NCBI GenBank assembly: GCA_020746835.1
Contig: JAGPNK010000007.1
Span: forward strand, 1,411,501-1,475,500
Source: Stachybotrys elegans
Lineage: Eukaryota; Ascomycota; Sordariomycetes; Hypocreales; Stachybotryaceae
DNA length: 64,000 bases
Reading direction: 5' to 3'
The notes below the pieces were generated by a model that saw nothing but the letters and a program-made list of their open reading frames with translations, was not told where the DNA came from and searched no databases. Position 1 is the stretch's first letter. Each line of letters opens with the position of its first letter. The position numbers were made by a program, and so were the translations under genes. Of the stretch, positions 1 through 10,495 are shown piece after piece.

Positions 1-1
1 T

Positions 2-2063
2 ATCGATACCACGCCAAAGTTCTTTCCACTCTGTCTCTCCTTGTATCCCCTCGACGCGAGCAACGAAAGCTTCGTCCTCGCCGCTGCCGGCACCAGAGAT
101 ACTGTACAGATTCTGACTGGCCAAGTCACCTCAGCAGAGGCCCAGTTCACTGTTCAAGCAACCCTTTCTGGCCATGAGGGCTGGATTAGGGCTCTGTCGT
201 TTACCAAAGAGTCTGCTGAGCCCGATAGCGATATTCTGCTAGCTTCAGCAAGCCAGGATAAATACATTCGCATATGGAGAGTGCGCCGAGGCACCCAAGT
301 GCCATCAACAGCGGCGGCTGATCCTACGGACGGTGCTTTCTTGCCGGGAAAATCGCCCTCAAACAAAGCACACAAGCTCAAATGCGCCGGCAATGCGTAC
401 ACCGTCTCCTTCGAAGCGCTCCTCCTGGGCCACGAAGACTGGGTCTACAGTGCCCAGTGGCACATCCACGAAAATGGAAAGCTCCAGCTCCTCTCCACCT
501 CAGCAGATAACTCTCTGGCCATCTGGGAGTCGGATCCAGCTTCTGGTATATGGGTGAGCATGGCGAGATTGGGCGAGATTAGCCGAGAGAAAGGTGCCAC
601 CACGGCCACGGGAAGCACAGGAGGGTTCTGGACTGGCTTGTGGTCGGCAGATGGGAAATCTGTTGCATGTCTCGGCCGAACTGGAAGTTGGAGGAGGTGG
701 CAGTACGATGCCTCCATTGACACCTGGCAGCCCTGTGTCGCCATTTCTGGACATACAAAGGCCGTCACAGGACTTTCCTGGTCCAAGGCCGGAGACTACC
801 TCCTCTCAACGAGCTCAGACCAGACCACGCGGCTTCACGCCAAATGGAAGGCGGGAGGCGATACATGGCACGAGATGTCGCGGCCGCAAATCCACGGCTA
901 CGACCTCAACTGCATCGATTCCCTCAGCAACGCACAGTTCGTCTCGGGAGCAGACGAGAAGCTCATGCGAGTCTTCAGTCAACCCAAAGCAGTGGCGGGC
1001 CTGCTCGGCCAGCTGAGTGGTATCACGCAGGCTGGCGTGCAAGACATGCCTGACGCAGCCAACATGCCGGTGCTCGGCTTGTCCAACAAGGCCATCGACA
1101 TGGTGGATGACGACCAAGAGATCCAGCCCATCGACGACCGGGACCGCGACGCCGTGGACCCAGCCTCCATTGTCAGGAAATCCCACTTGGAGATTGACCA
1201 CCCGCCGTTTGAAGAGACGCTCTCCAGGCACACTCTATGGCCTGAAACGGAGAAGCTGTACGGGCATGGCTACGAGATATCCTGCCTGGCCGCCAGCCAC
1301 GACGGGAAGCTGGTAGCCAGCGCCTGCAAAGCCAGCTCCGTCAACCACGCCGTCATCCGCCTCTTCGAGACAGACCGGTGGACCGAGGTCAAGCCGCCCC
1401 TGACGGCTCACTCGCTGACAGCTGCACGCGTGCGCTTCTCGCCCAGCGACGAGCATCTCCTCAGCGTCGGGCGAGACCGGCAGTTTGCCGTCTTCAAGAA
1501 GTCGAGCGAGGGAGGGTACCAGCTCCTGCACGCCAACGCGAAGGCACACTCGCGCATGATTTTGGATGCCGCCTGGGCGCCCTCCCAGACGCCCATGTTT
1601 GCTACCGCTGGCCGTGACAAGCAGGTCAAGATATGGAGGCTGCAGGAGGCCGAGGACGGGAAGACGAGCTTCGCCCAAGTAACGGCTGTGCCCTGTCCTT
1701 CTTCCGTCACCTCGGTTGATTTCCTTGGACGCATGATTGGAGATAAATGTCTTCTTGCCATTGGTACGGAGACGGGCCGTCTTGGCATCTACGTGCTGGC
1801 GGCAGATGGTTCCACGTTCAGCGAGATTCCTCTGGATGCAGGGTGAGTTTCAATTCCTCCTTGTTCCAACAACTCTTTGAGTGCTCGATTCATCTGACAA
1901 ACATCCCAGGCTCTCCCTTCCCAAGTCTATACTGCAGCTGGCTTGGAGACCCGTCTCTGACGATGTCGTAGCAAAGCATGAACTGGCCGTTGCGGGCGAT
2001 GACAGCTCCCTACGGCTGTATGCTTTTGACAGTTCATATCTAGACAAAGACATTGGGCCATAA
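2..2063 (+). CDS. ELP2: Elongator complex subunit 2 (5' partial)
   Basis: WD40 protein of the Elongator complex, which modifies wobble uridines of tRNAs in the cytoplasm as part of the Elp1-Elp2-Elp3 core. The reading frame is open from base 2 with no ATG, so the 5' end lies outside the window. The first visible residues (a DTTPKFFPL-like stretch, then LYPLDAS) and many WD-type blades such as SASQDKYIRIWR, STSADNSLAIWE and ATAGRDKQVKIWR fit Elp2 rather than a generic WD protein. Coding exons are 2-1842 and 1910-2063. The donor is GTGAGT and the acceptor CCCAG; the split Gly codon keeps the last blade (AVAGDDSSLRLYAF) in frame. About 670 residues are visible of a family usually near 800. The gene converges with the SPT small-subunit gene on the opposite strand. 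Confidence 0.9.
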
Positions 2064-2445
2064 TGGAGGCAAGAAAGAGTAAAAATATAATGATTCCAAC
2101 CATTGACTTCGCTACAATCCATCAATTGGTCGTGCTGAAGATGAACCATGACTTGACAAGATGATGTACGGCCTACACAACAATACGTTTCCCGCCAAGT
2201 TGAACCGGTGGGAGAGCAATTATGAGGAGAACTGTCTATTCAGATGCTTTCCTGCTATATTATATATTTACCGGTGGTCGTCACCGTACCGCATTACATT
2301 ATTACATAGCTCCCAGTCCAATATCCATCCCGTAACGCCAGCCCTATGGTGTTCTTTCTTGCTTTCTCTCTTTCTCTCTTTCTCTCTTGCTCTCGTTCAT
2401 TCGCACTTTGATTTATCCAGTGTTTTTTGCTTGTCGTCGTCGTCA
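2064..2445. other. Convergent 3' region
   Basis: 382 bases between two stop codons. They presumably hold the 3' UTRs of elp2 and the SPT small-subunit gene. A CT-rich tract lies at 2351-2395 (TTTCTCTC repeats). No ORF or RNA gene was recognised. Confidence 0.6.
2351..2395. repeat. CT-rich low-complexity tract
   Basis: Imperfect TTTCTCTC repeats in the convergent 3' region between elp2 and the SPT small-subunit gene. Read from the other strand this is a GA tract within the probable 3' UTR of the minus-strand gene. Confidence 0.7.
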
Positions 2446-2859
2446 TCACAGCTCCTTGTGCGCACCGTCCGCAAAGTCCGTCGTTCCCGTGGGCAGCGTC
2501 TCGTGAAAGACGCTCGAGGTCATGTCCATGACGACCTTGCGCGCCAGGGGCTCCACGTCAATCTGCTCGCCGTTGATGTAGTACCAGACGCGGCCGCTGA
2601 GGATGAAGATGTGCTGGGGCAGGTACAGCAGCGCGGCGATGAAGGTGAGGCTGACGAGGAGGAACAGGATCGAATCTGGGCGTTGGTTTGGCGGGTTAGC
2701 TCCAAGCACGACGAGGACGGAAGAGGAGGGGTGGGAAAGACAGGTTGACGTACAAAAGGCAAACTTCTCCCAGGGCGTGAACATGTATACGGCAAAGGTG
2801 ACCTCAAACTGGTACAGCTTGACGCCCAGCCATCTTCGGAACGACGCAAGGAGAGACAT
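2446..2859 (-). CDS. Small activating subunit of serine palmitoyltransferase (ssSPT/Tsc3 type)
   Basis: Small ER membrane protein predicted to stimulate serine palmitoyltransferase, the first step of sphingolipid synthesis. Coding exons are complement 2754-2859 and 2446-2675, giving 111 aa; the 78-nt intron has donor GTACGT and acceptor CCCAG. Splicing restores the segment PWEKFAFYSILF (residues 29-40). It leads into one hydrophobic span (about 36-61) and then a WYYINGE turn. The WEK..FY motif before a single membrane span is characteristic of ssSPT proteins. The C-terminal 50 residues are polar and less conserved. Yeast Tsc3 (80 aa) and mammalian ssSPTs (about 70 aa) are shorter, but the core aligns by motif. 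The start is the first ATG after the pyrimidine-rich leader. The gene shares a divergent promoter with the GGQ-factor gene. Confidence 0.75.
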   Translation of the reverse strand: MSLLASFRRWLGVKLYQFEVTFAVYMFTPWEKFAFCTSTCLSHPSSSVLVVLGANPPNQRPDSILFLLVSLTFIAALLYLPQHIFILSGRVWYYINGEQIDVEPLARKVVMDMTSSVFHETLPTGTTDFADGAHKEL

Positions 2860-3301
2860 TGTGTGCAATTGTTGAGTTTCGGATGCAACGAAGTGTGTGG
2901 AAGGAAGCGGTCGGCTTGTCGGTCAGCGCGGTTCTGGTCTCTTCTTCCGTGTAGGTATGCGTTTGGTTGTGTCGTGTGCGGTAGTTGACGGGGGTTGCAG
3001 TCAAAAACTCCAAATTATCAGTCATCCCATCTCCTATTCGGAATCGTTCTCCTGAACATCAAATCATGCGTTTGCAGGGGTCTGTGCTGTCAGGGGACCG
3101 CCCGCCACAAACACGGCACTACCGGGTATTTGTGAACTAAGCTCGGAGGGGGACCCAGAGAATGTCCTAGCCAATCAGCAGAGCGAATTTTACTCGTCTG
3201 ACGTTGATGTCACCCATTCGCTCATCCACGGCGACATTGCCATTGCCCGACATTGACATCTGTCAGGAACCCGACTCTTGCCCTGCTTGCGCGACGATGC
3301 C
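2860..3301. promoter_or_regulatory. Divergent promoter, SPT small subunit / GGQ factor
   Basis: 442 bases between two divergent start codons, serving as the shared upstream region. No canonical TATA element stood out, and no ORF is supported. Confidence 0.55.
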
Positions 3302-3970
3302 ATGATGCGGTGCAACATCCCCGCTTCATGGCTGAGCCCTAGAACTCTCTGGGCGGCCTGCGCCGTCCCAGCCCGCCGCCCATTTACCACCACGAGCGTC
3401 CTCCCCAAGGCCCTCCCTCCGCGACCCAAACCGCCTCCCGATTCAGAGATTGAGGAATCCTACCTCAAAGGGAGTGGCCCTGGTGGCCAGAAGATTGTAC
3501 GTAACCATGCCGAATATTATGCTCAGCGGAGGGAAACCCAGGGAGGGGGGGGTAGAAGAGAAGAATGGGATGTCTGGACCCATCATCACCTTGGCTAATA
3601 CATGGACGCTCGTTTTGCAATACAGAATAAGACAAACTCGGCCGTTCAACTAAAGCACATTCCCACCGGAATCGTCGTCAAGTCCCAGGCGACTCGATCG
3701 CGGAGCCAGAACCGAAAATACGCCCGCGAGATCCTCGCCCAGAGGCTGGACGACTTCTACAATGGCGACCAGAGCCGGTATGCCAGGGTTGGCGAGATAA
3801 AGAAGAAGAAGGCCGCCAGTGCCGCCAAGAAGAGTCGCAGGAAGTACAGGAAGCTAGAAGAGGAGAATCCTGCATCGGAAGATGCTGTATCGGACGAAGT
3901 CGTGGAGGAGCCCCAAACCGTTCCAGAGCCCTCGACCGAGGTAGAAACGAATGAAACCCGGAAACCATGA
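3302..3970 (+). CDS. Mitochondrial GGQ release-factor-like protein (Rso55/MTRFR type)
   Basis: Class-I release-factor-like hydrolase domain, probably rescuing stalled mitochondrial ribosomes by cleaving peptidyl-tRNA. Exons are 3302-3496 and 3626-3970, giving 179 aa; the donor is GTACGT and the acceptor TACAG, phase 0. The GGQ motif lies at residues 61-63 in [17 protein letters not shown], reconstituted across the splice site, and is followed by a Lys/Arg-rich C-terminal helix ([18 protein letters not shown]). The N-terminus ([15 protein letters not shown]...RRPF) is basic, Ser/Thr-rich and without acids, as in mitochondrial presequences. There is no codon-recognition domain, so this is not a true RF1. 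Length and layout match yeast Rso55 and human MTRFR better than ICT1. Two adjacent ATGs (3302 and 3305) are both possible starts. Confidence 0.8.
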
Positions 3971-4442
3971 GACTTGCGCTTCTTACAAGAAAAATCCAGT
4001 TTCGTGGGAACCCCAATATGGTTTTGTTGCCATCCCGAACATGTACGTTGTAGAGGCCTTACTCAGTTAAGATTACGAAAGTTCCGTCACCAAGCACTCA
4101 TCACACTGGCCGAATCCATTGAAATAACGAAAAGCAATAGTATTTGTATGATCACCCTCAGCATCTAACCCCTAGGCGTGCATGCCGCATCCAGCTACAA
4201 CACAGGGGCCATATCTCTCCGGAGAAAAGGCAACGCCCACCCTCTTGACCATTTCAAAAACTTTTCGTAAATATGAGACTCGACCGGAATGCGTGCGCAG
4301 CCACTGGGGCTTTGCATTGGCTCCCACCTCCTGGGTCTTGGCGAGAGTCGGTGAGGGGAGGGAAGGTTTAGATTCGGAGCAGCGTGGCTTCTGCATCATA
4401 TTAGTACAACAGCCTACCCGCATCACATTCACAAAACATACC
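3971..4442. other. Convergent 3' region
   Basis: 472 bases between the GGQ-factor and actin stop codons. They hold the two 3' UTRs, and I see nothing else. Confidence 0.55.
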
Positions 4443-6072
<1,630 letters not shown>

Positions 6073-6915
6073 GTTGATTGATTACGCGCGAGCGGGATGT
6101 GGAAAGGGAAGAATTAGGGGATTAGACAACAGAAGAAGCTCTTGCGATAATAGGAATCGAAGAGCGGATGTGATTCTGGAGGCTACAGGTAGAGCCAGGT
6201 GCAGAAATCGAGTCGTGAAGTTGGGGGGAAGCGGAAGAAGAGAGGTTGAAGTTGAGAAGTGGTTCAGGAGCACAACTGTGGAGGGGAAGAAAGGAGGCAA
6301 GGAAGGCGAGGTAAGGTAACAAGTATCTCTCTGCAGCAGCACCTTACCTCTGTGGGCGGGTCAAATCCAATGGTGAGCGGGTGGACAAGGGTACGGCCAC
6401 CTAAGACAAGGTAGAGGTACCTCTGCGGACTTGAGCCCAGACGCCGCAACGTTGGCCGGCGCAGCAGGGAGGCGGTACTGGGGACAAAAACCAGGTGGCA
6501 GAAGGGCAGGGGCACAGGGGCACTTTGCTGCCTCGCTTGCCGCTTTAACCAGGATCGGAGTGTATGTAGAGGTACCTGATACCCAGCACCTTAGCTGTGG
6601 CCTACCTACGCCTCCTTGGTCCGCTTGACTGGCTCGTCGTGCGTGGCTGGGGATTGCGCACGCCGTTAAAAAAAAGGCACCCTGCTGTGGGATGAGAGAG
6701 AGAGATGCGTGCCAAAGACGGGCCGGCCAGCGAACCAAACCATCAACCAACTTGCTAGCCAGCCAATCGAGGACGCCATGCACAGCAACACGCGAGACGA
6801 GATAGCCGGGCGAGGCCGGATAGCCAGCTAGGGCATCAAGGCAGACGCGTTTCGACAGCGTCTACCTCCTCAGATGGGCATCTATCAGGCATCGTGGTTT
6901 CTGGGGTCTCAAGGC

Positions 6916-6945
6916 TTGCATTTGCATTTGCATCTGCATTTGCAT
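6916..6945. repeat. YTGCAT hexamer tandem repeat (5 copies)
   Basis: Five consecutive hexamers, TTGCAT x3, CTGCAT, TTGCAT, in the act1/fes1 intergenic region. Each junction creates an ATTTGCAT or ATCTGCAT octamer. Confidence 0.85.
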
Positions 6946-8179
6946 CAGATCATGGTTGGCCACTGCATCTTGTACACCCTCTCCATCAGACTCGTCAGCC
7001 ACACCCATCGCCAGTGCATTACTCGGGGCACCTGGACTTGCTCGGAGGGTCCGTCACCCGCACCTCATGATAGCTTCTTGCCAAAAGTACCAAGGCTTCG
7101 AGCCTCTGGTCCACGTACTGCACTTCCCTCTCCCTCGATGCCCTCTCTCTATCCTGCTGCCTACGTCTCAGATAATGGATGCCTAACAATCCGCGTGTCG
7201 TGTCCACGCCAGTAGCTTACGCGCGAGAGCAGCCAAAGGGATAGAATCCGACCAGTCAGTCAGCCAGCTACCCACCCGGCAAGGTAGTCAGAATCTACCG
7301 ATGACGACTCCAGATCTGATGTAATTGTGCGCAACGGCACAGCCCAAAAGGCAGGCTAGCTGTAGAAGGGGGGATCCAACAGGAGCTGATCTCGTGCACG
7401 ACTACCCAACGACTGCGCTTCCACGGCAAACATGCGTGCTGTACAAGCGGCAGCTCCGTCGTTGCATCGGCGGAGTTGCGCCCGATTCGCGAGAGTTCGT
7501 GGCTTTACCTATGGGGAGAGGAACGTGAAGCTGCCACGATGGCATCCAACGCAACCCACACTACGGATGATTCTTCCAACAAACGTGCCAACCCAGCAAC
7601 TACCCGCCCAAGTAACCCACGCAAGCCTGTGGGTTGTCTGCCTGGCCCCATATGGATCATCCCAAATATGTATGTACAGTGCAAAACCCCCCCGGTTTGC
7701 ACCCATTCCTCCTAATTTAGGGGAGGCTGGCGATGCCTGGTAAAGACAAAAATCCCAGAGTGAGGCAGGTTACGCGTGCATGGAACGACAGGGGAAATCG
7801 TGCGGCTTCAAACCACGACAGCCGTGGCTACATACAGTTCAGACAAAGAGTTTCATACAAGCCTTTCATCACCATCCATGGACCTCGACGCAAAAGCAGC
7901 GAGAGATGAGGGGTAGAACGAGCCTACTAATGGTGGGGCAGAAATTATGGCAGCCTGCCTACCTACCTACCTTCACAATTATGCCTGGCGCCCGCCAGCT
8001 CCGGGTATTCTCTCACTCGAAGAACTCCAAGTCACCAGTATGCAGGTTAAAAGGAGAAGCTTAAGATAGGAGAAGCTTGAGTTGACCAGCCCCCCCATGC
8101 CGTACAAAAAAGGCGGCATCCCGACTTTTCGTCGTTCACAGTATGCAGAGAATTAAGATGGGGTTGTGTGAGGCGCTAG

Positions 8180-8187
8180 TATATATA
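8180..8187 (+). promoter_or_regulatory. TATA box of fes1
   Basis: TATATATA about 200 bases before the fes1 ATG and 18 bases before the heat-shock element. It is the only clear TATA-like element in this promoter. Confidence 0.45.
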
Positions 8188-8204
8188 CGGACTAGTCTCG
8201 ACTA

Positions 8205-8222
8205 TTCATGAAGATTCCAGAA
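8205..8222 (+). promoter_or_regulatory. Perfect four-unit heat-shock element upstream of fes1
   Basis: TTCatGAAgaTTCcaGAA: four contiguous inverted nGAAn units with no mismatch, centred about 170 bases before the fes1 start. Hsf1 trimers bind three or more alternating units, and FES1 is an Hsf1-responsive co-chaperone gene in yeast, so the position is functionally plausible. Confidence 0.8.
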
Positions 8223-8386
8223 CGGGCAGATCTTGGTGTGGTGAGCAAAAGTTGCAGTCACACATGTCGGGTGTGACGGTGGAGTATCGCATTTATAAGT
8301 TTAAAAATCGTACATGGGCAAAACCACCTCTGAAGCAAGCCAAGGTCTTATATTATCTATCAAAGGACTCAAAATAAACCGCAATC

Positions 8387-9037
8387 ATGGGAGACAAGAG
8401 ACTCAATGATCTCCTCAAATGGAGTATCGAGAACACAGATACTACCAAGAACGACCCCTCAGCACAGCAAGCTGCTGCTGCTGCAACAAGCAACCTCACG
8501 CCAGAAATCATGGCTGCCTTGATGGGCGGACCCTCTGATGCTGACCTCATGAAGGCTTCCATGGAGATTATTACTTCTCCCGACAGCGAGGTCACCCTTG
8601 AGAATAAGCTCATCGCATTCGACAACTTTGAGCAGCTTATCGAGAGTCTCGATAACGCAAACAACATTGCCAATCTCAGCCTCTGGACACCCCTACTGGA
8701 GCAGCTGGAGCACGATGAGCGCGAGATGCGCAAGATGGCTGCCTGGTGCGTCGGTACGGCTGTCCAGAACAATGTCAAGACACAGGAGCGACTCCTGGCA
8801 GTCGGCGGCTTGCCCTCGCTTGTCGGCATCGCAATGAAGGACAGCGAAGCGGAGGATGTGCGGCGCAAGGCCATTTATGCCCTCAGCTCGGCCTGCAGAA
8901 ACTACCAACCTGCCATGGACCTGTGCGCGGAGGAGCTGACGAAGCGAGGTCATGCTACGGACAAGGTGGACGCAACCGACATGGAGGCAGTCGACACGAT
9001 TATGAACGGGCTTAGGGAAAAAGTCAAGGCTACGTAA
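8387..9037 (+). CDS. FES1: Hsp70 nucleotide exchange factor Fes1
   Basis: HspBP1/Fes1-type armadillo protein that releases ADP from Hsp70 and helps hand misfolded proteins to degradation. It is a single uninterrupted exon of 216 aa. It starts MGDKRLNDLLKWSIENTD, the typical Fes1 N-terminus; the flexible Ala-rich segment (residues 27-33) precedes an all-helical armadillo core. That core includes LIESLDNANNI, MRKMAAWCVGTAVQNN and RRKAIYALSSACRNYQP. A heat-shock element lies upstream. The stop codon TAA sits inside a GTAAGG splice donor at 9034. A branch site (CTGAC, 9077-9081) and CAG acceptor (9089-9091) follow, so a spliced transcript would encode a 236-aa form ending at 9155. The gene converges with the uL5m gene. 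Confidence 0.95.
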   Translation: MGDKRLNDLLKWSIENTDTTKNDPSAQQAAAAATSNLTPEIMAALMGGPSDADLMKASMEIITSPDSEVTLENKLIAFDNFEQLIESLDNANNIANLSLWTPLLEQLEHDEREMRKMAAWCVGTAVQNNVKTQERLLAVGGLPSLVGIAMKDSEAEDVRRKAIYALSSACRNYQPAMDLCAEELTKRGHATDKVDATDMEAVDTIMNGLREKVKAT

Positions 9038-9155
9038 GGGCACATTGGGCAGCTGGGAATAAAAGGATAGGGAAACCTGACTATGCATCAGGTGGATGGA
9101 GTTGGGGCGTTGGGCAGGATTCCGCAAGACAGACTGGCAGTACACGGAAATGTAG
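9034..9155 (+). other. FES1: Predicted alternative 3' intron and C-terminal exon of fes1
   Basis: Possible intron 9034-9091 (58 nt: donor GTAAGG, branch CTGAC, acceptor ATCAG) followed by exon 9092-9155. Splicing rebuilds Thr216 and adds 20 residues (WMELGRWAGFRKTDWQYTEM) before TAG. Unspliced RNA stops at the donor itself. In S. cerevisiae, FES1 gives a short cytosolic and a long nuclear isoform by alternative 3'-end splicing. That this gene does the same is inference. Confidence 0.6.
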
Positions 9156-9290
9156 GACTTGTGGGCTTTGTTGGATGAACATCTATGATACACAAATTTT
9201 GATACAAGGATCGCACCGAGCCGGCTACAGTATCCCAAAATACAAGATATGAACTTCTCCCGCAATCATTGCAAACAGTTTGCCCATGGT

Positions 9291-10495
9291 TTAGTGCTTC
9301 AGCTTGCCGTAGAAGGGGAAACCGAGCGCCTCGAGCAAAAGTCTGCCCTGGCGATCAGAGGTGGCAGTCGTTTGAATGAAGATGTCACAGCCTGGAACCA
9401 TCTTCACAGGGAACACCTACACACACAGCGCTGTTAGTCACGAGCGGGAAAAAGAAAAGAAAAAAAGCTGCAAGTGGGAAGGCTTACGTCGTAGTTGAAT
9501 TCGAGTTCGGGGAAGAAGGACATCCACTCTGGCTTCAGACCCAGAGCCAGGTTACCTGAATCGTCTCCCGTAGATGCCTTGAGGCCGGGCCAGTCCTTGA
9601 TCTTGGGGAGGACAATAGTCACCAGCTTGTCGACAAACTCGAGAGCAGCAGCGCCCTTCAGCGTGGTCTTGACACCCGTCTTGTCGCCCTTGCGAATGTG
9701 CCATTGCACGACACCATTCTTGACCTTGGTCACCCTGGGGAACTGGCCCGAGATGGCCTGGATAGCGGCGCGGGCCACTGTAAGATACTCCTTATTCTCG
9801 GTCGCATTAGGCGTGAAGGCGTGGATGGAGACGGCCTTGATCTCGGGCAGGTTCGTCCAGTCGAGGTCTCTCTCCAGCAGTCCTAGCCTCGAAGAGCCTC
9901 CACCACGGGGACCTCTGCGCGGTCGGTTCTTGTGGTACGGCGAAGAGCCATCCCACTCCCTGAGGAGACCCTTCTGGGAGGTGCTCGGTGGGGTTCCAGG
10001 CGGTACGTGCTTGTACGTGAGAGTGAGGAGGTCGGGTGCAATTGTGCTATCGTACGTATGCTTCAGACGAGGAAAGTTGAACGGGCCGGGGACGAAGTCT
10101 CGAGCAATCGGATCCGAAGATTTCGGCATCTGGACGGGGTGCAGAGGGCCACGGTAGTATTTGGGAGGATGGTACTGGTAACTAAGGGGTTCGTCTCAGC
10201 TCCCATTTTCGTCGCGTATCGCAGGGCTTTGGGCGACTTACCGGTTGCCGGGGAGCTTGTTTTCCCTCCAGGTCTTCCTCTCGGTATTCTTGAAGGCCTC
10301 GATGGCCGCGCTGTCCGGAGCAGGCGAGCTGAAAGAGGATGATGGGTCGAGCTCGGCGAGGGCATCTGGCTGCGATGCTGGCTTTTCAGCCTGAGTCGAC
10401 GCAAACCTTCTGACGCATGGCGTCGACGTGCGCTGGGTCAATGGCCCCCTGGCGAGGCCCTTAGCGAGGCGACTTCCCTCACGCGCTCCAGCCAT
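9291..10495 (-). CDS. mrpl7: Mitochondrial large-subunit ribosomal protein uL5m (MrpL7)
   Basis: Mitochondrial ribosomal protein of the uL5 family, placed at the central protuberance of the large subunit. Exons on the complement are 10242-10495, 9488-10181 and 9291-9416, giving 357 aa. All donors are GTAAG-type, and both joins were checked in frame. An Arg-rich presequence (RLAKGLARGPLTQRTS) is followed by YQYHPPKYYRGPLHPVQ. The uL5 core follows, with LPEIKAVSIHAF and GVKTTLKGAAALEFVDKLVTIVLPKIKDWPGL. The C-terminal exon reads FPVKMVPGCDIFIQTTATSD, then LLLEALGFPFYGKLKH, a typical uL5m end. Bacterial uL5 is about 180 aa; the extra length is the N-terminal mitochondrial part. The neighbour is fes1, tail to tail. 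Confidence 0.88.

Larger units (their letters stand above)
6073..8386. promoter_or_regulatory. Divergent intergenic region, act1 / fes1
   Basis: 2.3 kb between divergent starts. Next to act1 (about 6210-6310) the actin-sense strand is pyrimidine-rich, typical of strong fungal leaders. Two AGGTACCT palindromes occur at 6415-6422 and 6570-6577, and a YTGCAT tandem repeat at 6916-6945. Near fes1 there is a TATATATA box at 8180-8187 and a four-unit heat-shock element at 8205-8222. The small ORFs in between look random. Confidence 0.6.
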
